Source: Betaproteobacteria bacterium (GTDB lineage: Bacteria > Pseudomonadota > Gammaproteobacteria > Burkholderiales > Ga0077523). From it: a DNA stretch of 64,000 nucleotides. The stretch covers positions 1 to 64,000 of the forward strand of contig JANXYG010000039.1 of the NCBI GenBank assembly GCA_025350245.1. Reading direction: 5' to 3'. Below are positions 35,665-46,211 of this stretch, piece by piece (position 1 is the stretch's first letter; every line of letters starts with the position of its first letter). The notes beneath the pieces were generated by a model, which was not told where the DNA came from, did not search any database, and worked only from the letters and a program-made list of their open reading frames with translations. The translations under genes and the position numbers were made by a program.

Positions 35665-38600
35665 TCACAAATTGGCTACGGATTTCCAATCCGGCTCTGC
35701 CTCATACAACATGCGATAAAGCGCTTCGGATGAAGCCGAGGGTGCGATCCCAAGCACCACCGAGAGCGTCTGCCGCAATCGCCGATAGCAACCGAGCGCC
35801 TCGGCTCGACGCTCGGCCCGCATATGGCAGCGGATCAGGCCCTGGTGAAACGCTTCGATCAAGGGATCGGCATCGATACCCCGCTGATACCAGGTGCTGG
35901 CACTATCCCAGGCGCTTGCTGCTTCGAATGCCGAGCCGAGGGCAGCGATCTTCTCTACGAAGCGAGTACGTAGACGTTCGCGCATCGGCAGCAGCCAGGA
36001 ATGTTCCGCGTCATTGGCGAGGAACGGTCCGCGATAGAGCTCGCAGACGCGTTCGAGCCTTTCCGGATTCATCAACTCCGGCTTCGACACAGCCCGCTCG
36101 AACGCAATGGCATCGATCCAACACCGGGCCGGATCGAGGCTCACCTTGCCATCGGCAACGCGGATGACATCAGCGCTGCCAAGCAATTTTCTCAGCCGCG
36201 TAAGGCTGACTCGCAACGCGTGCAAACCATTGTCACCTTCGTCGTCAGGCCACAACGCATCGACGAGCTTGCGTTCGTCTATGTCCTCCCCGCCGAATGA
36301 AATGATCGCCTTCAGAACTTCGAGCAGCCGACGCGGTGCCTTGCGGGAGAATGCCGCGGGCTTGCCATCGATCAGCAGGTCGAATCGGCCGAGCGTGAAG
36401 ATCTGCACCGGCCACGGCCAGGATTCGATGTTCGGTGACGGCGGGCGTACGTCGAATTCGCGGATGAGCTCGCACGCCGTGGTCGCCTCGATGTCGTGTT
36501 CGATTGCCACCGGCATCATCGCGGCAAGGGCTAGCGGGTACCACCGGTAGCGAACACGGGCACGCGGATTTGCAGCGCGTTGCATCGCTTCCCGCAGGAG
36601 CCCATCACGCGCCATCGTGTTGCCCGACGCATGGTGGAGCCAAGCTTCAAGCAGGCATTGGGCACCGAGCATGCCCACGGCAATCGGGTTTGTGAGACGC
36701 GCCCGCGCGGCACCAAGGATCGAAGCTGCGGCGTCGACATCGCCGACAGCAAGTGCAAGGTGCGCTGCGTTCCAGGAGACCATGACGAACCCGACTTTCT
36801 GCCCGGTTCCTTCCCAATGGGAAACCGCCGCCCGCATTCCCTCCATGACACGTGTGGTCCGTCCATGCGCGAAGTCGAGTCCTGCCACCGCCATGGCCAG
36901 CAGCGAGCGCGTCGGTCCCGTTGCCGGTGTGCGCTTCAACCGGCAACGTGCAATCGTCACGGTTGTTTCGGTCAATTGGCCAGAACGCAACTCAGCCATG
37001 GCCCGCCATGCACCGACTAGCGACCCCAACCCCTCCAGGCCATGTTCCACAGTGATGGCCTCGGCTTGTGCCAGTGCTGCGATTGCTTGACCATACCGAC
37101 CCATCAGGTAGTGGCTATAGCCATCCACACCCAGATAGTGGGCAGATCGGTACGCCGTCAACTGTGGCAACGCAAGCAAAGCCCTCCCTGCGGCGCAAGC
37201 TCGTTGCTCGAGCTCGCGGTCGCCGGTGACGACCACATGGGCGTGCAGCATGCCTGCGACCGCAATGCGAAGATTGGGCTCGATCGCAGTGCTCAACAAC
37301 TCCTCGACCCGACGCACGCAACGATCGAGATTGGCGTAGTCCGACAAACGGTAGCTGCACACCGCCATCACCACCGCATTGGTCCTGAGTTCGTCGGCCG
37401 CCGTCGGCGGACGAATGCCGATCTCGAGCAAGGGAATGATCCGGTTCAGCCAGGCGTCCATTGCAATGAAATCGCAATACTCGAAATACAGCGCTTCGAT
37501 GACGCCCACTGCACTCAACATCTGCCCGACCATGTCACCCGCCCGCGCAAACCGATCGTATGCATCGGCGAGCACCGGTTGCGCATCCACGGGCGAGACG
37601 TTGATGCGCGACCGACCCAGCCAGTAGGCCAGCCATGGATTGGCGTCCCTCGCGCTGGCAGGCAGCCGTTCGAGCCACTCCTCAAGCGTTTTCCAGCGCC
37701 CCTGATCGATGAACGGAGACGCGTTCGCCAGCAGGAGACGTTCGGCGTCCGCCCATGCGCCAGCCTCGATGAACAAGGTGAAAGCGGGTTCAACCGATCC
37801 ACCCTGCTCCAGTGCGTGTGCGCCACGCGCAAGAGTTGCGCAGCGCTCGGCCGATGGCAACATCGAGCACGCCCTCGCCCTCAGGAAAGCCTGGAACAAG
37901 GGATGAAAGTGGTACTCGGGTCTGGTCGATCCTGCCTTGTCGACGAACAGGTTGCGACGGCACAACCACTCGACCTGACGAATCGCCTCGGGATCGCCGG
38001 TCACCGCCTCCGCCGTCGACGCATTGACACTCGGGAGCAATGAGGTGCGCACGAGGATCGCCTGAACCCGTGGCTCGGCCGACTCGAAGGCGAGACCGGC
38101 GAAGTAGTCGAACACCGTTTCGAGGGACTCTGCATGTGCGTCCTGAACGATGGCGCCAGACCGTGTGACCCGATCGGTCATCAATACGGTGCCAGCCATC
38201 CAGCCGTTCGCCTGCGCCTGGATCTGTCGAGCCGCGTTCGAATCCGCGACGCCACGAGCCTCCATGAGTTCCGCTGATTCGTTCGTGGTCAGCCGCAGGT
38301 CTTCCCAATCGATCGTCGCAATCGCACCATTCACCGTAGCGTGGGCGAACGGGGGCGGCGCATCGCGTCGACTTACGACGAACACGTTGGAACCGTCCGG
38401 GATTTCCTCGAACGCTGCGGCGAGCGCACGGTGCAACGCTATCCCCTCGCCGGCATCCTGGAAGTTGTCCACCACGACTGCCATCCCGGCGGGCAGGCAT
38501 CGAAACGCCTCGCGGAACCAACGCCGCGCAAAGCCGGGGATGTCGCCCAAGTACTCCGGGGTCAGTAGTGGCAGCGGTTTACAGTCCGGTCCCGCATGGT

Positions 38601-38862
38601 TGCCAACAGCCTGCCCGAGGTAGAGAAAGAAGGTCGCTGGATCGGCATCACCCTCATCGACCCGGTACCAGAGTGTCGGTCGTGCGGTTTCCGCCAGAAA
38701 AGAAGCCACCACCGTGGTCTTTCCCGCACCCGGCGGGCCGACGACCCACACGATGGGCCTGCGCTGCCGCTCCTGCAGCAAGGCGTGCAGCCGCTCTCGC
38801 CGGACGACACCTTCCGGGCGCGGCGGTGCCAGCTTCGCCACCCCTGGAGCCGAACGTGCCAA
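35665..38862 (-). CDS. MalT/BTAD-type large transcriptional regulator
   Basis: The 1065-residue protein starts with a STAND-type NTPase (Walker A GPPGAGKTT at 42-50, followed by sensor-like VFVVSRRDAPPPF). It continues with a long TPR-like helical middle and ends with an OmpR-like DNA-binding domain plus BTAD tail (about residues 830-1065; FTLGRFDLLIDGKPA, LRVSLTRLRKLLG). Such proteins are ATP-dependent activators sensing a small inducer. A TTG start at 38862 preceded by GGGAGGA is preferred over the ATG at 38970. Target genes are unknown. It stands alone. Confidence 0.85.
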   Translation of the reverse strand: MARSAPGVAKLAPPRPEGVVRRERLHALLQERQRRPIVWVVGPPGAGKTTVVASFLAETARPTLWYRVDEGDADPATFFLYLGQAVGNHAGPDCKPLPLLTPEYLGDIPGFARRWFREAFRCLPAGMAVVVDNFQDAGEGIALHRALAAAFEEIPDGSNVFVVSRRDAPPPFAHATVNGAIATIDWEDLRLTTNESAELMEARGVADSNAARQIQAQANGWMAGTVLMTDRVTRSGAIVQDAHAESLETVFDYFAGLAFESAEPRVQAILVRTSLLPSVNASTAEAVTGDPEAIRQVEWLCRRNLFVDKAGSTRPEYHFHPLFQAFLRARACSMLPSAERCATLARGAHALEQGGSVEPAFTLFIEAGAWADAERLLLANASPFIDQGRWKTLEEWLERLPASARDANPWLAYWLGRSRINVSPVDAQPVLADAYDRFARAGDMVGQMLSAVGVIEALYFEYCDFIAMDAWLNRIIPLLEIGIRPPTAADELRTNAVVMAVCSYRLSDYANLDRCVRRVEELLSTAIEPNLRIAVAGMLHAHVVVTGDRELEQRACAAGRALLALPQLTAYRSAHYLGVDGYSHYLMGRYGQAIAALAQAEAITVEHGLEGLGSLVGAWRAMAELRSGQLTETTVTIARCRLKRTPATGPTRSLLAMAVAGLDFAHGRTTRVMEGMRAAVSHWEGTGQKVGFVMVSWNAAHLALAVGDVDAAASILGAARARLTNPIAVGMLGAQCLLEAWLHHASGNTMARDGLLREAMQRAANPRARVRYRWYPLALAAMMPVAIEHDIEATTACELIREFDVRPPSPNIESWPWPVQIFTLGRFDLLIDGKPAAFSRKAPRRLLEVLKAIISFGGEDIDERKLVDALWPDDEGDNGLHALRVSLTRLRKLLGSADVIRVADGKVSLDPARCWIDAIAFERAVSKPELMNPERLERVCELYRGPFLANDAEHSWLLPMRERLRTRFVEKIAALGSAFEAASAWDSASTWYQRGIDADPLIEAFHQGLIRCHMRAERRAEALGCYRRLRQTLSVVLGIAPSASSEALYRMLYEAEPDWKSVANL

Positions 38863-38869
38863 TCTTCCT
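38863..38869 (-). promoter_or_regulatory. Ribosome-binding site selecting a TTG start
   Basis: On the minus strand GGGAGGAAGA directly precedes TTG 38862. It is the best ribosome-binding site near the gene's 5' end. The longer frame from ATG 38970 lacks one. Confidence 0.6.
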
Positions 38870-39077
38870 CCCAGATGCAGTTGAACTGCAATTTCGATAC
38901 GACCATGGGTATTCCGAGGGGATTCTCCGGCATCGGCGTCGACAAATCGATCACCGATTGGAAACTGCACAATGCAAGACCGGATTGGCGATGAAGTTCA
39001 GCCACTAAGCCTTCAGATGACTGCAACCCAACAACCACTCGACTGGCCCGCGACAGCGCAACCCCGCGGTCAACGCT

Positions 39078-39127
39078 AGGGTTTCCCTCATCCCCAGTTG
39101 CTCTCCCGGAGGGAGAGGGGAGCACAA
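39078..39127 (-). repeat. Dispersed palindromic repeat, second family
   Basis: This is the reverse complement of the 27986-28031 element: AGGGTTTCCCTCATCCCCAG followed by CTCTCCCGGAGGGAGAG. A further GC-rich palindromic piece (TCCCCTCGGGGGG) follows to about 39180. Between 38863 and 39350 there is otherwise no gene. Confidence 0.75.
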
Positions 39128-39369
39128 CACATCCTTTCCCCCGGGACGCAGGAGACATCCCCTCGGGGGGGCGCCGAGGGTGAGGGACGCTGAAAAATGT
39201 CACTGATCAGGTCGCATTTTACGGTGCTGCTCGCTTGCAATGCCCCGCCGCACTTCCGCTGTGACGCCGTCCGCCGGGACGAACGATTCGATGCCCAGCT
39301 CCGAGGCCATCACATCGAGCGGGGTGCCGAAGATCATCGTCGGGAAGCAGGCTCGATCGAAGCACGTTC

Positions 39370-39504
39370 ACGGGAGGCCGCAACAAGGGCGGCACCGAGC
39401 AGGCTGCGCTATACCTGGGGGGCACCGACTTCGTGGTGGCCGCGGGCGACGGACGGCTGCAGATCGTCACCGGATTCCAGCCCGGCATCGGAGTGATATC
39501 ATGA
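39370..39504 (+). pseudogene. C-terminal gene scrap
   Basis: A frame reads GGRNKGGTEQAALYLGGTDF then VVAAGDGRLQIVTGFQPG and stops. It looks like a short C-terminal end of an unidentified protein and has no proper start. It ends inside the palindrome before the FitAB-like genes. Confidence 0.3.
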
Positions 39505-39508
39505 TATC
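39495..39508 (+). promoter_or_regulatory. Operator palindrome of the FitAB-like operon
   Basis: GATATCATGATATC is a perfect 14-bp palindrome 22 bp before the antitoxin start. Ribbon-helix-helix antitoxins bind sites of this kind to repress their operon. Confidence 0.65.
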
Positions 39509-39529
39509 TATCCATGGAAAGGACTGTCG

Positions 39530-39778
39530 ATGGCCCAGTTCACCGTCCGAAATCTCGAGGAAGACGTGAAAGCACGGCTGAAACGTCGTGCCGTGCGGCA
39601 CGGCTCCAGCATGGAGGAAGAGGTCCGGCAGATCCTGCGCAACGCGGTGAAGGACGAAGATCAATCGGTCACGCGGCTCGGTAGCCGAATCGCTGCCCGC
39701 TTTTCCAAGACCGGGTTGATCGAAGACCTGCCCGAGCTTCGCGGGCAGGCGGTTCGCCCCGCACGCTTCGATCGGTGA
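39530..39778 (+). CDS. FitA-like antitoxin (ribbon-helix-helix)
   Basis: The 82-residue protein begins MAQFTVRNLEEDVKARLKRR, followed by GSSMEEEVRQILRNAV, the classic ribbon-helix-helix of FitA/VapB antitoxins. The C-terminal tail (LPELRGQAVRPARFD) would wrap around the PIN toxin. Its stop overlaps the toxin's GTG start. Confidence 0.93.
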   Translation: MAQFTVRNLEEDVKARLKRRAVRHGSSMEEEVRQILRNAVKDEDQSVTRLGSRIAARFSKTGLIEDLPELRGQAVRPARFDR

Positions 39779-40191
39779 TCATCCTCGACACCAACGTGCT
39801 GTCGGCGCTCATGCGCCCACGTCCGGAGGCCGCCGTGGTGTCCTGGCTCGATCAGCAACCGACGGCGTCGATCTGGCTGACCAGCATCACGGTGTTCGAA
39901 AGCCGACTTGGTCTTGCACTCCTCCCGGCAGGCAAGCGTCGGCAGGCACTGGAAGCAGGTTTCGAGCGCCTCCTGGCAGATGATCTGGGTAATCGCGTGT
40001 TGCCCTTCGACGCCGAGGCCGCTCGGCAAGCCGCGTTGATCGGCGCAGCGCGCCAACGTGCCGGACGTCCAGTGGATATACGCGATACGCAGATTGCGGG
40101 AATTGCCGTGTCCCGTCGCGCAACGCTGGCCACTCGCAATGTCCGGCATTTCGACGATCTGCCTACGGCTGTCGTCGATCCCTGGGGCTGA
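39775..40191 (+). CDS. FitB-like PIN ribonuclease toxin
   Basis: The 138-residue PIN-domain protein has IILDTNVLSALMRP with the first metal-binding aspartate and SITVFESRLG with the glutamate. The later DIRDTQIAGIAVSRRATLAT and TRNVRHFDDL complete the FitB pattern. The toxin likely cuts RNA and is held by the upstream antitoxin. The start is GTG 39775 (GTGA overlap). Confidence 0.93.
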   Translation: MIILDTNVLSALMRPRPEAAVVSWLDQQPTASIWLTSITVFESRLGLALLPAGKRRQALEAGFERLLADDLGNRVLPFDAEAARQAALIGAARQRAGRPVDIRDTQIAGIAVSRRATLATRNVRHFDDLPTAVVDPWG

Positions 40192-40478
40192 GAGGCTGAC
40201 CTGCTCGACGCGCAATCACGATCAAGCGAGTTTCAAGTCGCCATAGCGGACTGACCGGTCGGCCAGCGGGGCTGTCGCGCGCGTCGGACTCTGGCTCGCA
40301 TCCGGACACCGCCCGCTGCTTTCCGGAGCCTGGACCGGCCATACGTACTCATACTTACTTCACATCCGGGCCGCACCATCGCTATCATCGCGCCGATGTA
40401 GCACCGAGCTTCGCTGGTCGCCCGGTGCAAGATGCCCTTGGGCATCGAGATCCTGCGCTGTTGCTTAGTGGTTTCATC

Positions 40479-41855
40479 ATGAACGCCAGAATCGGTCGCA
40501 ACGACCCCTGCCCGTGCGGCAGCGGCAAGAAGTACAAACACTGTCACCTGCCGATCGAGGCACAGTCGGCCACGCTGCCCGCGACCGGGCCCCAGGCCGC
40601 GGTGGAACGCACGATCGCCTGGCTCAACCAGCGCCATCGCCAAGCATTCGGGGAGGCCATCAACCAACTGCTCGACGATCTCTGGCCGGAAGATGCTCCG
40701 TCCGAGACACCCTACCTCGGCGACGACACCAAACAGACGATCAACATCAATCTGCTCGAGTGGCTGCTCGCCGAGGGCGATATCCTCGTCAAGGGACAAT
40801 TGCGGCGGGTCAATGAACTGGTACGCGAAGCTAGCGGCCCGCGCCTGTCCGAAGCCCAGCGACACTGGATTCTCCAGCTCTCCGAGCGACCATTGCGTCT
40901 GTACACCGTCACCGATGTCCGCCCTGGCGAAAGCATCACCTTGTGCGATGCGCTCGATGCCGACGCGCTCCCGCTGCTGGTTCAGGAGCGCATGGGGAGC
41001 CAGTCGGTGAAGCCTGGCATGCTCATCGGTTGCCGGGTAATCACTGTTGGCGAACACCTGGACCTCTCCGGCGCCATCTACTCGTTTTCGAATCTGGCGA
41101 ACGCCGGGGCGATGGCCGCAGCCCGCACGGCGGTCGAAGCCAACATCTTCCCCGAAGACCAGTCCTTGATGATGGGCGTGAGTATCGCAACGGCGTGGCT
41201 GCGGCAGTTGATCATGCCCCTGCCGAAGCCAACCATGGTGGACATGTACACCCGCGAGCCACTGCTGTACGTGACCGACCATTATCGCGTACTGGATACC
41301 GCAGCATTGGCGCTGGCGCTGGCCGCGTGCGATGACGTGTCCGGCGACGCGCAGGCCGGGTGGCGACGCGAAATCGACTGCGAAGATGACCTGGTGCGCT
41401 CGCTGGCCGCCGTCAACCCCGGCAAGCAATCCGACCGCATCGAGGTGTTCTACCGCACGCAGCGCTACGCGGACGAAGGTCGCGTCTGGTTCGACGCCGT
41501 GGCTGGCGAAGCGGCACGTTTTCTCACGCGCGAGGCCAGTGACCCGCGCAGTGAACTGCACACGTATCCGCGAGAACAGACACTGGCCACCCCGTCAGGC
41601 ACCATGAGTCCGGAACAGATGGCCGATGCATTCGAACAGGTGGTGCTGCGCACTTACGCCCACTGGTCCGACCAGCCGATCCCTGCGCTGCATGGCAAGA
41701 CCCCGCGCGAGGCAGCGCGCACGCCCGCCGGACTGGAACGTGTGAAGGGCCTGTTGCGCAACTACGAGAGCAACGAAGCAACCATGGCCGAGCAGGACGG
41801 CCGGCGCGCAGTCTCGTACCAGTTCCTGTGGGATGCGCTGGAGATTGCCCGATGA
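40479..41855 (+). CDS. SEC-C zinc-motif protein, partner of helicase
   Basis: The 458-residue protein starts with a SEC-C motif ([20 protein letters not shown]), a zinc-binding module also found at the SecA C-terminus. The rest has no recognised domain. The segment [20 protein letters not shown] and the C-terminal [20 protein letters not shown], then LLRNYESNE, are regular enough for a folded protein. The ATG at 40479 puts the zinc motif at the very N-terminus. It overlaps the SNF2 helicase by ATGA, so the two are made together. Its role is unknown. Confidence 0.8.
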   Translation: MNARIGRNDPCPCGSGKKYKHCHLPIEAQSATLPATGPQAAVERTIAWLNQRHRQAFGEAINQLLDDLWPEDAPSETPYLGDDTKQTININLLEWLLAEGDILVKGQLRRVNELVREASGPRLSEAQRHWILQLSERPLRLYTVTDVRPGESITLCDALDADALPLLVQERMGSQSVKPGMLIGCRVITVGEHLDLSGAIYSFSNLANAGAMAAARTAVEANIFPEDQSLMMGVSIATAWLRQLIMPLPKPTMVDMYTREPLLYVTDHYRVLDTAALALALAACDDVSGDAQAGWRREIDCEDDLVRSLAAVNPGKQSDRIEVFYRTQRYADEGRVWFDAVAGEAARFLTREASDPRSELHTYPREQTLATPSGTMSPEQMADAFEQVVLRTYAHWSDQPIPALHGKTPREAARTPAGLERVKGLLRNYESNEATMAEQDGRRAVSYQFLWDALEIAR

Positions 41856-44359
41856 AGACGCTGGTACCGAAACGGTCGACACGCAAGGCCCCATCCGGCT
41901 CGAAGAAACAGCAGGCCGCCGCCGAACCGAAGCTATCGCATCACCGCAAGCCCGAAGCGATGGCAGTGGACGAGTGGCAGCGCGCGCTGCGCCGCCAGTT
42001 CGGCCGCGACCAGAGCTTCGAGCTGCACAACCTTCGCGACGACGAGCCGGTGTTCTCCGAGTTCCGCATCACCAATCCGGTCACCGCTGGCAGCTATCGG
42101 GTTTCCATCCGTGGCGCCGAGCCCGGTGACAACCTCTGCACCTGCCCGGACTTCGCCACCAACGACCTCGGCACCTGCAAACATGTCGAATTCACGCTCG
42201 CCCGCCTGACCGCTCGCCGCGGCGGCAAAGCGGCATTGGCGCGCGGCTTCGCACCACCTTACAGCGAAGTCTTCCTGCATCACGGCGCCCAACGTACGGT
42301 GCGCCTGCGCGTCGGCGCCGATTGCCCGGCGGCTTTGCTGGGCCGTGCCCGCAAGCTGTTCGATGAGTCATCGGGCTGGGTGCTGCCCCGGGAGCGCCTG
42401 GCGAAGCTCGAAGCGTTTGCCGCAGCCGCCGGCGCCAGCGGTCACGACCTGCGACTGGACGATCGGGCTTTGGCCTTCGTGGCGCAGGTTCGTGACACCG
42501 AACTTCGCCAGCGCGTGCTCGCGGAGGCTTACCCCTCGGGCGCCGCCGACGAAGCGCTGGGCAAGCTGCTGAAGACGCGCCTGTATCCCTACCAGGCCGA
42601 AGGCGCCCTGTTCGCCGCGCGCGCCGGGCGCTCGCTGCTGGCCGACGAGATGGGCCTGGGCAAGACGGTGCAGGCGATCGCCGCCGCCGAACTGCTGGCC
42701 CGCCACTTCGGCGTGCAGCGCGTGCTGGTGGTGTGCCCCACGTCGCTCAAGCAGCAGTGGCAGCGCGAGATCGCGCGTTTCTCCGGGCGGCAGGCGCAGG
42801 TGATTCAGGGCCTGCGCCCGGCGCGCCAGCAGCAGTACCGCGAAGAAGCCTTCTTCAAGATCACCAACTTCGAGACCCTGGTGCGGGACGCGGACCTCAT
42901 CGACGAATGGGCGCCCGAGCTGCTGATCGTCGACGAAGCGCAGCGCATCAAGAACTGGAACACGATTGCCGCGCGTGCCGTCAAGCGTATCGCCAGCCCC
43001 TATGCCATCGTGCTCACCGGCACGCCGCTGGAAAACCGGCTCGAGGAACTGATCTCGATCGTCCAACTCGTCGATCAGCACCGCCTCGGCCCCACTTGGC
43101 GGCTGCTGCACGAGCACCAGCAGGTGGACGACGTCGGCCGGGTCGTCGGCTACCGTGATCTCGACCGCATCGGCACTACGCTCGCGCCGGTGCTGCTGCG
43201 CCGGCGCAAGGCCGAGGTGCTGACGCAGTTGCCGAAGCGCATGGACAAGACGCTGTTCGTGCCGATGACCCGCGAGCAGCGTATCCACCACGACGAGAAC
43301 GGCCAGATCGTCACGCGCGTTGTCTCGCGCTGGCGCAAGACCGGATTTCTTTCCGATGGCGACCAACGCCGCCTGCAGTGCGCGCTGCAGAACATGCGAA
43401 TGTCGTGCAACAGCACCTGGCTGCTGGACCACGAGACCGACTTCGGCAACAAGGCCGACGAATTGATGACGCTGCTCGACGAGCTGTTCGAACAGCCCGA
43501 CGCCAAGGCCGTGATCTTCAGCCAGTGGCGGGGCACGCATGAAGTGCTGATGCGCAGGCTGCGCGCGCGTGGCTGGGAGCACGTGCTCTTCCACGGCGGG
43601 GTGCCGAGCGCAAAGCGTGGCGCGCTGGTGGACCGTTTCGTGGACGATCCGAACTGCCGTCTTTTCCTCTCCACCGACGCTGGCGGCGTGGGCCTGAACC
43701 TCCAGCATGCGGCGGCCACGGTGGTGAACATGGACCTGCCGTGGAACCCGGCGGTGCTCGAGCAGCGCATCGGCCGCGTCCACCGCATCGGCCAGCGGCG
43801 CGGCGTGCAGGTGCTGAACTTCGTGGCCCAGGGCAGCATCGAGGAAGGCATGCTGTCGGTGCTGGCGTTCAAGAAGTCGCTGTTCGCGGGCGTGCTCGAT
43901 GGCGGTGACAGCGCGGTGTTCATGAATGGCACGCGGCTGTCGGCGTTCATGAAGAGCGTCGACGCGGTCACCGGCGCGATGGGCACGGCGGAGGAGGCCG
44001 TGGCGCCGGTGGCGTCAACCGGTGAAGCTGTCGCGTCTGGCGAAGCTGGTGTCGATCCTGCGAGCGAGATCGATGAAGCAACGCGGGCTGAACTGCCCGA
44101 TTCCGACAACCTGCCGGCACCGGTTTCCGGAGCCGCATCCGCCGACCCCTGGGCCCCACTATTTGACGCCGGCCTGCAACTGATCGAATCGCTCGCCGCC
44201 GCTACGGCGGCACCCGCCAGGGGTGACCATGCCAGCCCGCTGATCGAAACCGACCCGCGGTCTGGCCAGCGCTATCTCAAGTTGCCGGTACCCGAGCCGG
44301 CCGTGCTGGCGCGCCTGGTGGAGGGCATCGGCGCGCTGCTGACCAGGCTTCGGCGATGA
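41852..44359 (+). CDS. SWIM zinc-finger SNF2-family helicase
   Basis: The 835-residue protein has an N-terminal SWIM zinc finger (C96, C98, C109, H111) and then a SNF2/SWI2 ATPase. Walker A is DEMGLGKT, motif II is [10 protein letters not shown], and motif VI is [16 protein letters not shown]. The family uses ATP to move along or remodel duplex DNA or its bound proteins. The C-terminal tail (about 690-835) is low-complexity and alanine-rich. It is coupled to the SEC-C gene and sits in a toxin-antitoxin-rich region, so a defence or DNA-repair role is possible but not shown. Confidence 0.9.
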   Translation: MKTLVPKRSTRKAPSGSKKQQAAAEPKLSHHRKPEAMAVDEWQRALRRQFGRDQSFELHNLRDDEPVFSEFRITNPVTAGSYRVSIRGAEPGDNLCTCPDFATNDLGTCKHVEFTLARLTARRGGKAALARGFAPPYSEVFLHHGAQRTVRLRVGADCPAALLGRARKLFDESSGWVLPRERLAKLEAFAAAAGASGHDLRLDDRALAFVAQVRDTELRQRVLAEAYPSGAADEALGKLLKTRLYPYQAEGALFAARAGRSLLADEMGLGKTVQAIAAAELLARHFGVQRVLVVCPTSLKQQWQREIARFSGRQAQVIQGLRPARQQQYREEAFFKITNFETLVRDADLIDEWAPELLIVDEAQRIKNWNTIAARAVKRIASPYAIVLTGTPLENRLEELISIVQLVDQHRLGPTWRLLHEHQQVDDVGRVVGYRDLDRIGTTLAPVLLRRRKAEVLTQLPKRMDKTLFVPMTREQRIHHDENGQIVTRVVSRWRKTGFLSDGDQRRLQCALQNMRMSCNSTWLLDHETDFGNKADELMTLLDELFEQPDAKAVIFSQWRGTHEVLMRRLRARGWEHVLFHGGVPSAKRGALVDRFVDDPNCRLFLSTDAGGVGLNLQHAAATVVNMDLPWNPAVLEQRIGRVHRIGQRRGVQVLNFVAQGSIEEGMLSVLAFKKSLFAGVLDGGDSAVFMNGTRLSAFMKSVDAVTGAMGTAEEAVAPVASTGEAVASGEAGVDPASEIDEATRAELPDSDNLPAPVSGAASADPWAPLFDAGLQLIESLAAATAAPARGDHASPLIETDPRSGQRYLKLPVPEPAVLARLVEGIGALLTRLRR

Positions 44360-44387
44360 CTCCGGACATGGAGAGCGCCTGACCGCA

Positions 44388-46211
44388 TCACCGCCTCGAC
44401 GCCTGCTCCCGCTGCGCGACGAGATGGCGCGCGATCGCTTCGGGCTCGAACAACGGCAGCGAACAACTTCTGTCGTTGCACACGAAGGCCGCCGGCCGAC
44501 CCAGCGCGGGATACTCGACGTCCGGGTTGACCAGCTTGCCTTTGGTCGGATCCCACCATTCGATGCGGCGGTAACCGGCACCCTGGCGCAGGGCGGCCTT
44601 GTGCAGGACCAGCGAGCGCGCGTCGGCCTTGTTGCCGACGATGGTGATGTGAAGCGGATCGTTCGCGGCTTCGTCGTTGGCCTGCAGAACGCCAGGGAGA
44701 ATGGCGAAGCGCGCCGTCACGTCAGCATCGAAAACGTAGCGCAACGCGATTTTGGCCGCCGACAGGTCGGCGCTGTCGCCGGTGTAACGATGCAACAGAT
44801 TGGCGAACCGGGCGGCGTCGACATTCTCATCCAGGTGGGGCAGCGGCTTGAGCTTGCTGCCAGCGCGATCGGGTGACGGCAGATAGCCCCCGCCGTTGGG
44901 CGCCGCGTAGGCGGCGAAACCGGCCCGCGCCGCGCGGGCGCGGGCCAGCCAGTCACGCTCGCCGGTGGCCGAATACAGCGCCAGCATCGCGCGGCCCATG
45001 GCCAGTTGATCGCCGAAGTACGGGCCGCCGGCGTCGCGGGCATCGTGCCGGAAGCTGCCGTCGCGATTGCCCCGTTCGGCAACGATCCATCGAGCGGCTC
45101 GTTGCGCATCGGCCAGCACCGCGGCATCGCCGGTGGCGCCGTAGAGTTCGACCAGCGCCTCGATCATCCAGCCGTTCTCGCGTGCGTAGATGTGGGTGTC
45201 GATGCGCGGCGTGCCACGTGCGCGGCGCCCGGCATCGTCCAGCCGGAAATAGTCGTCCCCCTGCTCGCCCGGAACGCGGTCGGCGTCCTGGCTGGTGTAA
45301 AAGGAGCCATCGGGGCTGGCCAGGAAGTCCGCGATGAACCGCCGGACGGATTGCGCGGATGCCAGGTCGGCCGCGTCGCCCCAGAGCCGGTAGGCGCGCG
45401 CATACAGGAGCATCGCGTTCGCCTGCACCTCCATGATCTTCTCGTAGTGCGGGTGGTTCCAGTCGCCGTCGGTCGAATACTGGTACATGCCACCCCACAC
45501 CGGATCGATCAGGGCGCGAGCGCTGCGAAACGTCAGCCGGCTCCACTGTTCGGCGGCGCGGTTTCCGGTCGCCGCCAGCGCCATCACGTATTCGAGTGAG
45601 TCGCGGCTGAGGAACCGTTGAGCCTGCCGGGTACCACCGGCCTGGTTGTCGAGCGCTTCGCGGAAACGAGCTTCGAGCTGGCTGCGAGTTGCCACGGCCA
45701 GACTGCCTGCGGTATCGAAGACCTTATTGCGATCCGCATCGGCGGCGCTGCGCAGCGGACTCGGGTCGTCGAGGATCGCCTGCAGCACCCCCGCGAACCG
45801 GGCCGGCTCGCGATAGCCACGCATCCTGCCGATGTCGTTTCCGTCGGCATCCATCACGATCGTGGCCGGCCAGCCGAAGGCTTCGTAGCGACGCGACAGA
45901 TCCGGTTGAGCGTCCTGGTCCACTCGTACCGGGATGAAATGGTCGCGGATCAGCTTGGCAACTTTTGGATCATGGTAGGTGGTGGCGTCCATCACATGGC
46001 ACCAGTGACACCACACCGCACCAAGGTCGAGCAGCACGTATTTTTTCTGGGCGCGGGCATCGGCGAAGACCTGGTCGGACCAGTCGCGCCATGCAATCGG
46101 ATCCTGCATGGCCTTGCCGGCCTGCGGCGCAGTCGTCCTGGCCTCCGCCGCGTGGCTCGGCAACGCCCCGATCACGGCGAGCAATCCACACACCACCAAC
46201 GCTGCTCTCAT
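44388..46211 (-). CDS. Thioredoxin-domain protein of DUF255/YyaL type, exported
   Basis: The 607-residue protein has a signal peptide (MRAALVVCGLLAVIGALPSHA) and a thioredoxin-like domain with the redox pair CHWC (C68 and C71, in GAVWCHWCHVMD). A long (alpha/alpha)6-type helical domain follows, as in the spermatogenesis-associated protein 20/YyaL group. The DUF255 family's role is obscure. The exported location suggests oxidative protein folding or a sugar-related function. The start at ATG 46211 was chosen because it begins the signal peptide. Confidence 0.85.
   Translation of the reverse strand: MRAALVVCGLLAVIGALPSHAAEARTTAPQAGKAMQDPIAWRDWSDQVFADARAQKKYVLLDLGAVWCHWCHVMDATTYHDPKVAKLIRDHFIPVRVDQDAQPDLSRRYEAFGWPATIVMDADGNDIGRMRGYREPARFAGVLQAILDDPSPLRSAADADRNKVFDTAGSLAVATRSQLEARFREALDNQAGGTRQAQRFLSRDSLEYVMALAATGNRAAEQWSRLTFRSARALIDPVWGGMYQYSTDGDWNHPHYEKIMEVQANAMLLYARAYRLWGDAADLASAQSVRRFIADFLASPDGSFYTSQDADRVPGEQGDDYFRLDDAGRRARGTPRIDTHIYARENGWMIEALVELYGATGDAAVLADAQRAARWIVAERGNRDGSFRHDARDAGGPYFGDQLAMGRAMLALYSATGERDWLARARAARAGFAAYAAPNGGGYLPSPDRAGSKLKPLPHLDENVDAARFANLLHRYTGDSADLSAAKIALRYVFDADVTARFAILPGVLQANDEAANDPLHITIVGNKADARSLVLHKAALRQGAGYRRIEWWDPTKGKLVNPDVEYPALGRPAAFVCNDRSCSLPLFEPEAIARHLVAQREQASRR

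Noticed and set aside
40192-40478. Promoter for the SEC-C operon
   Set aside because: Several weak -10-like sites exist, but none has a good -35 partner, so I did not annotate one.
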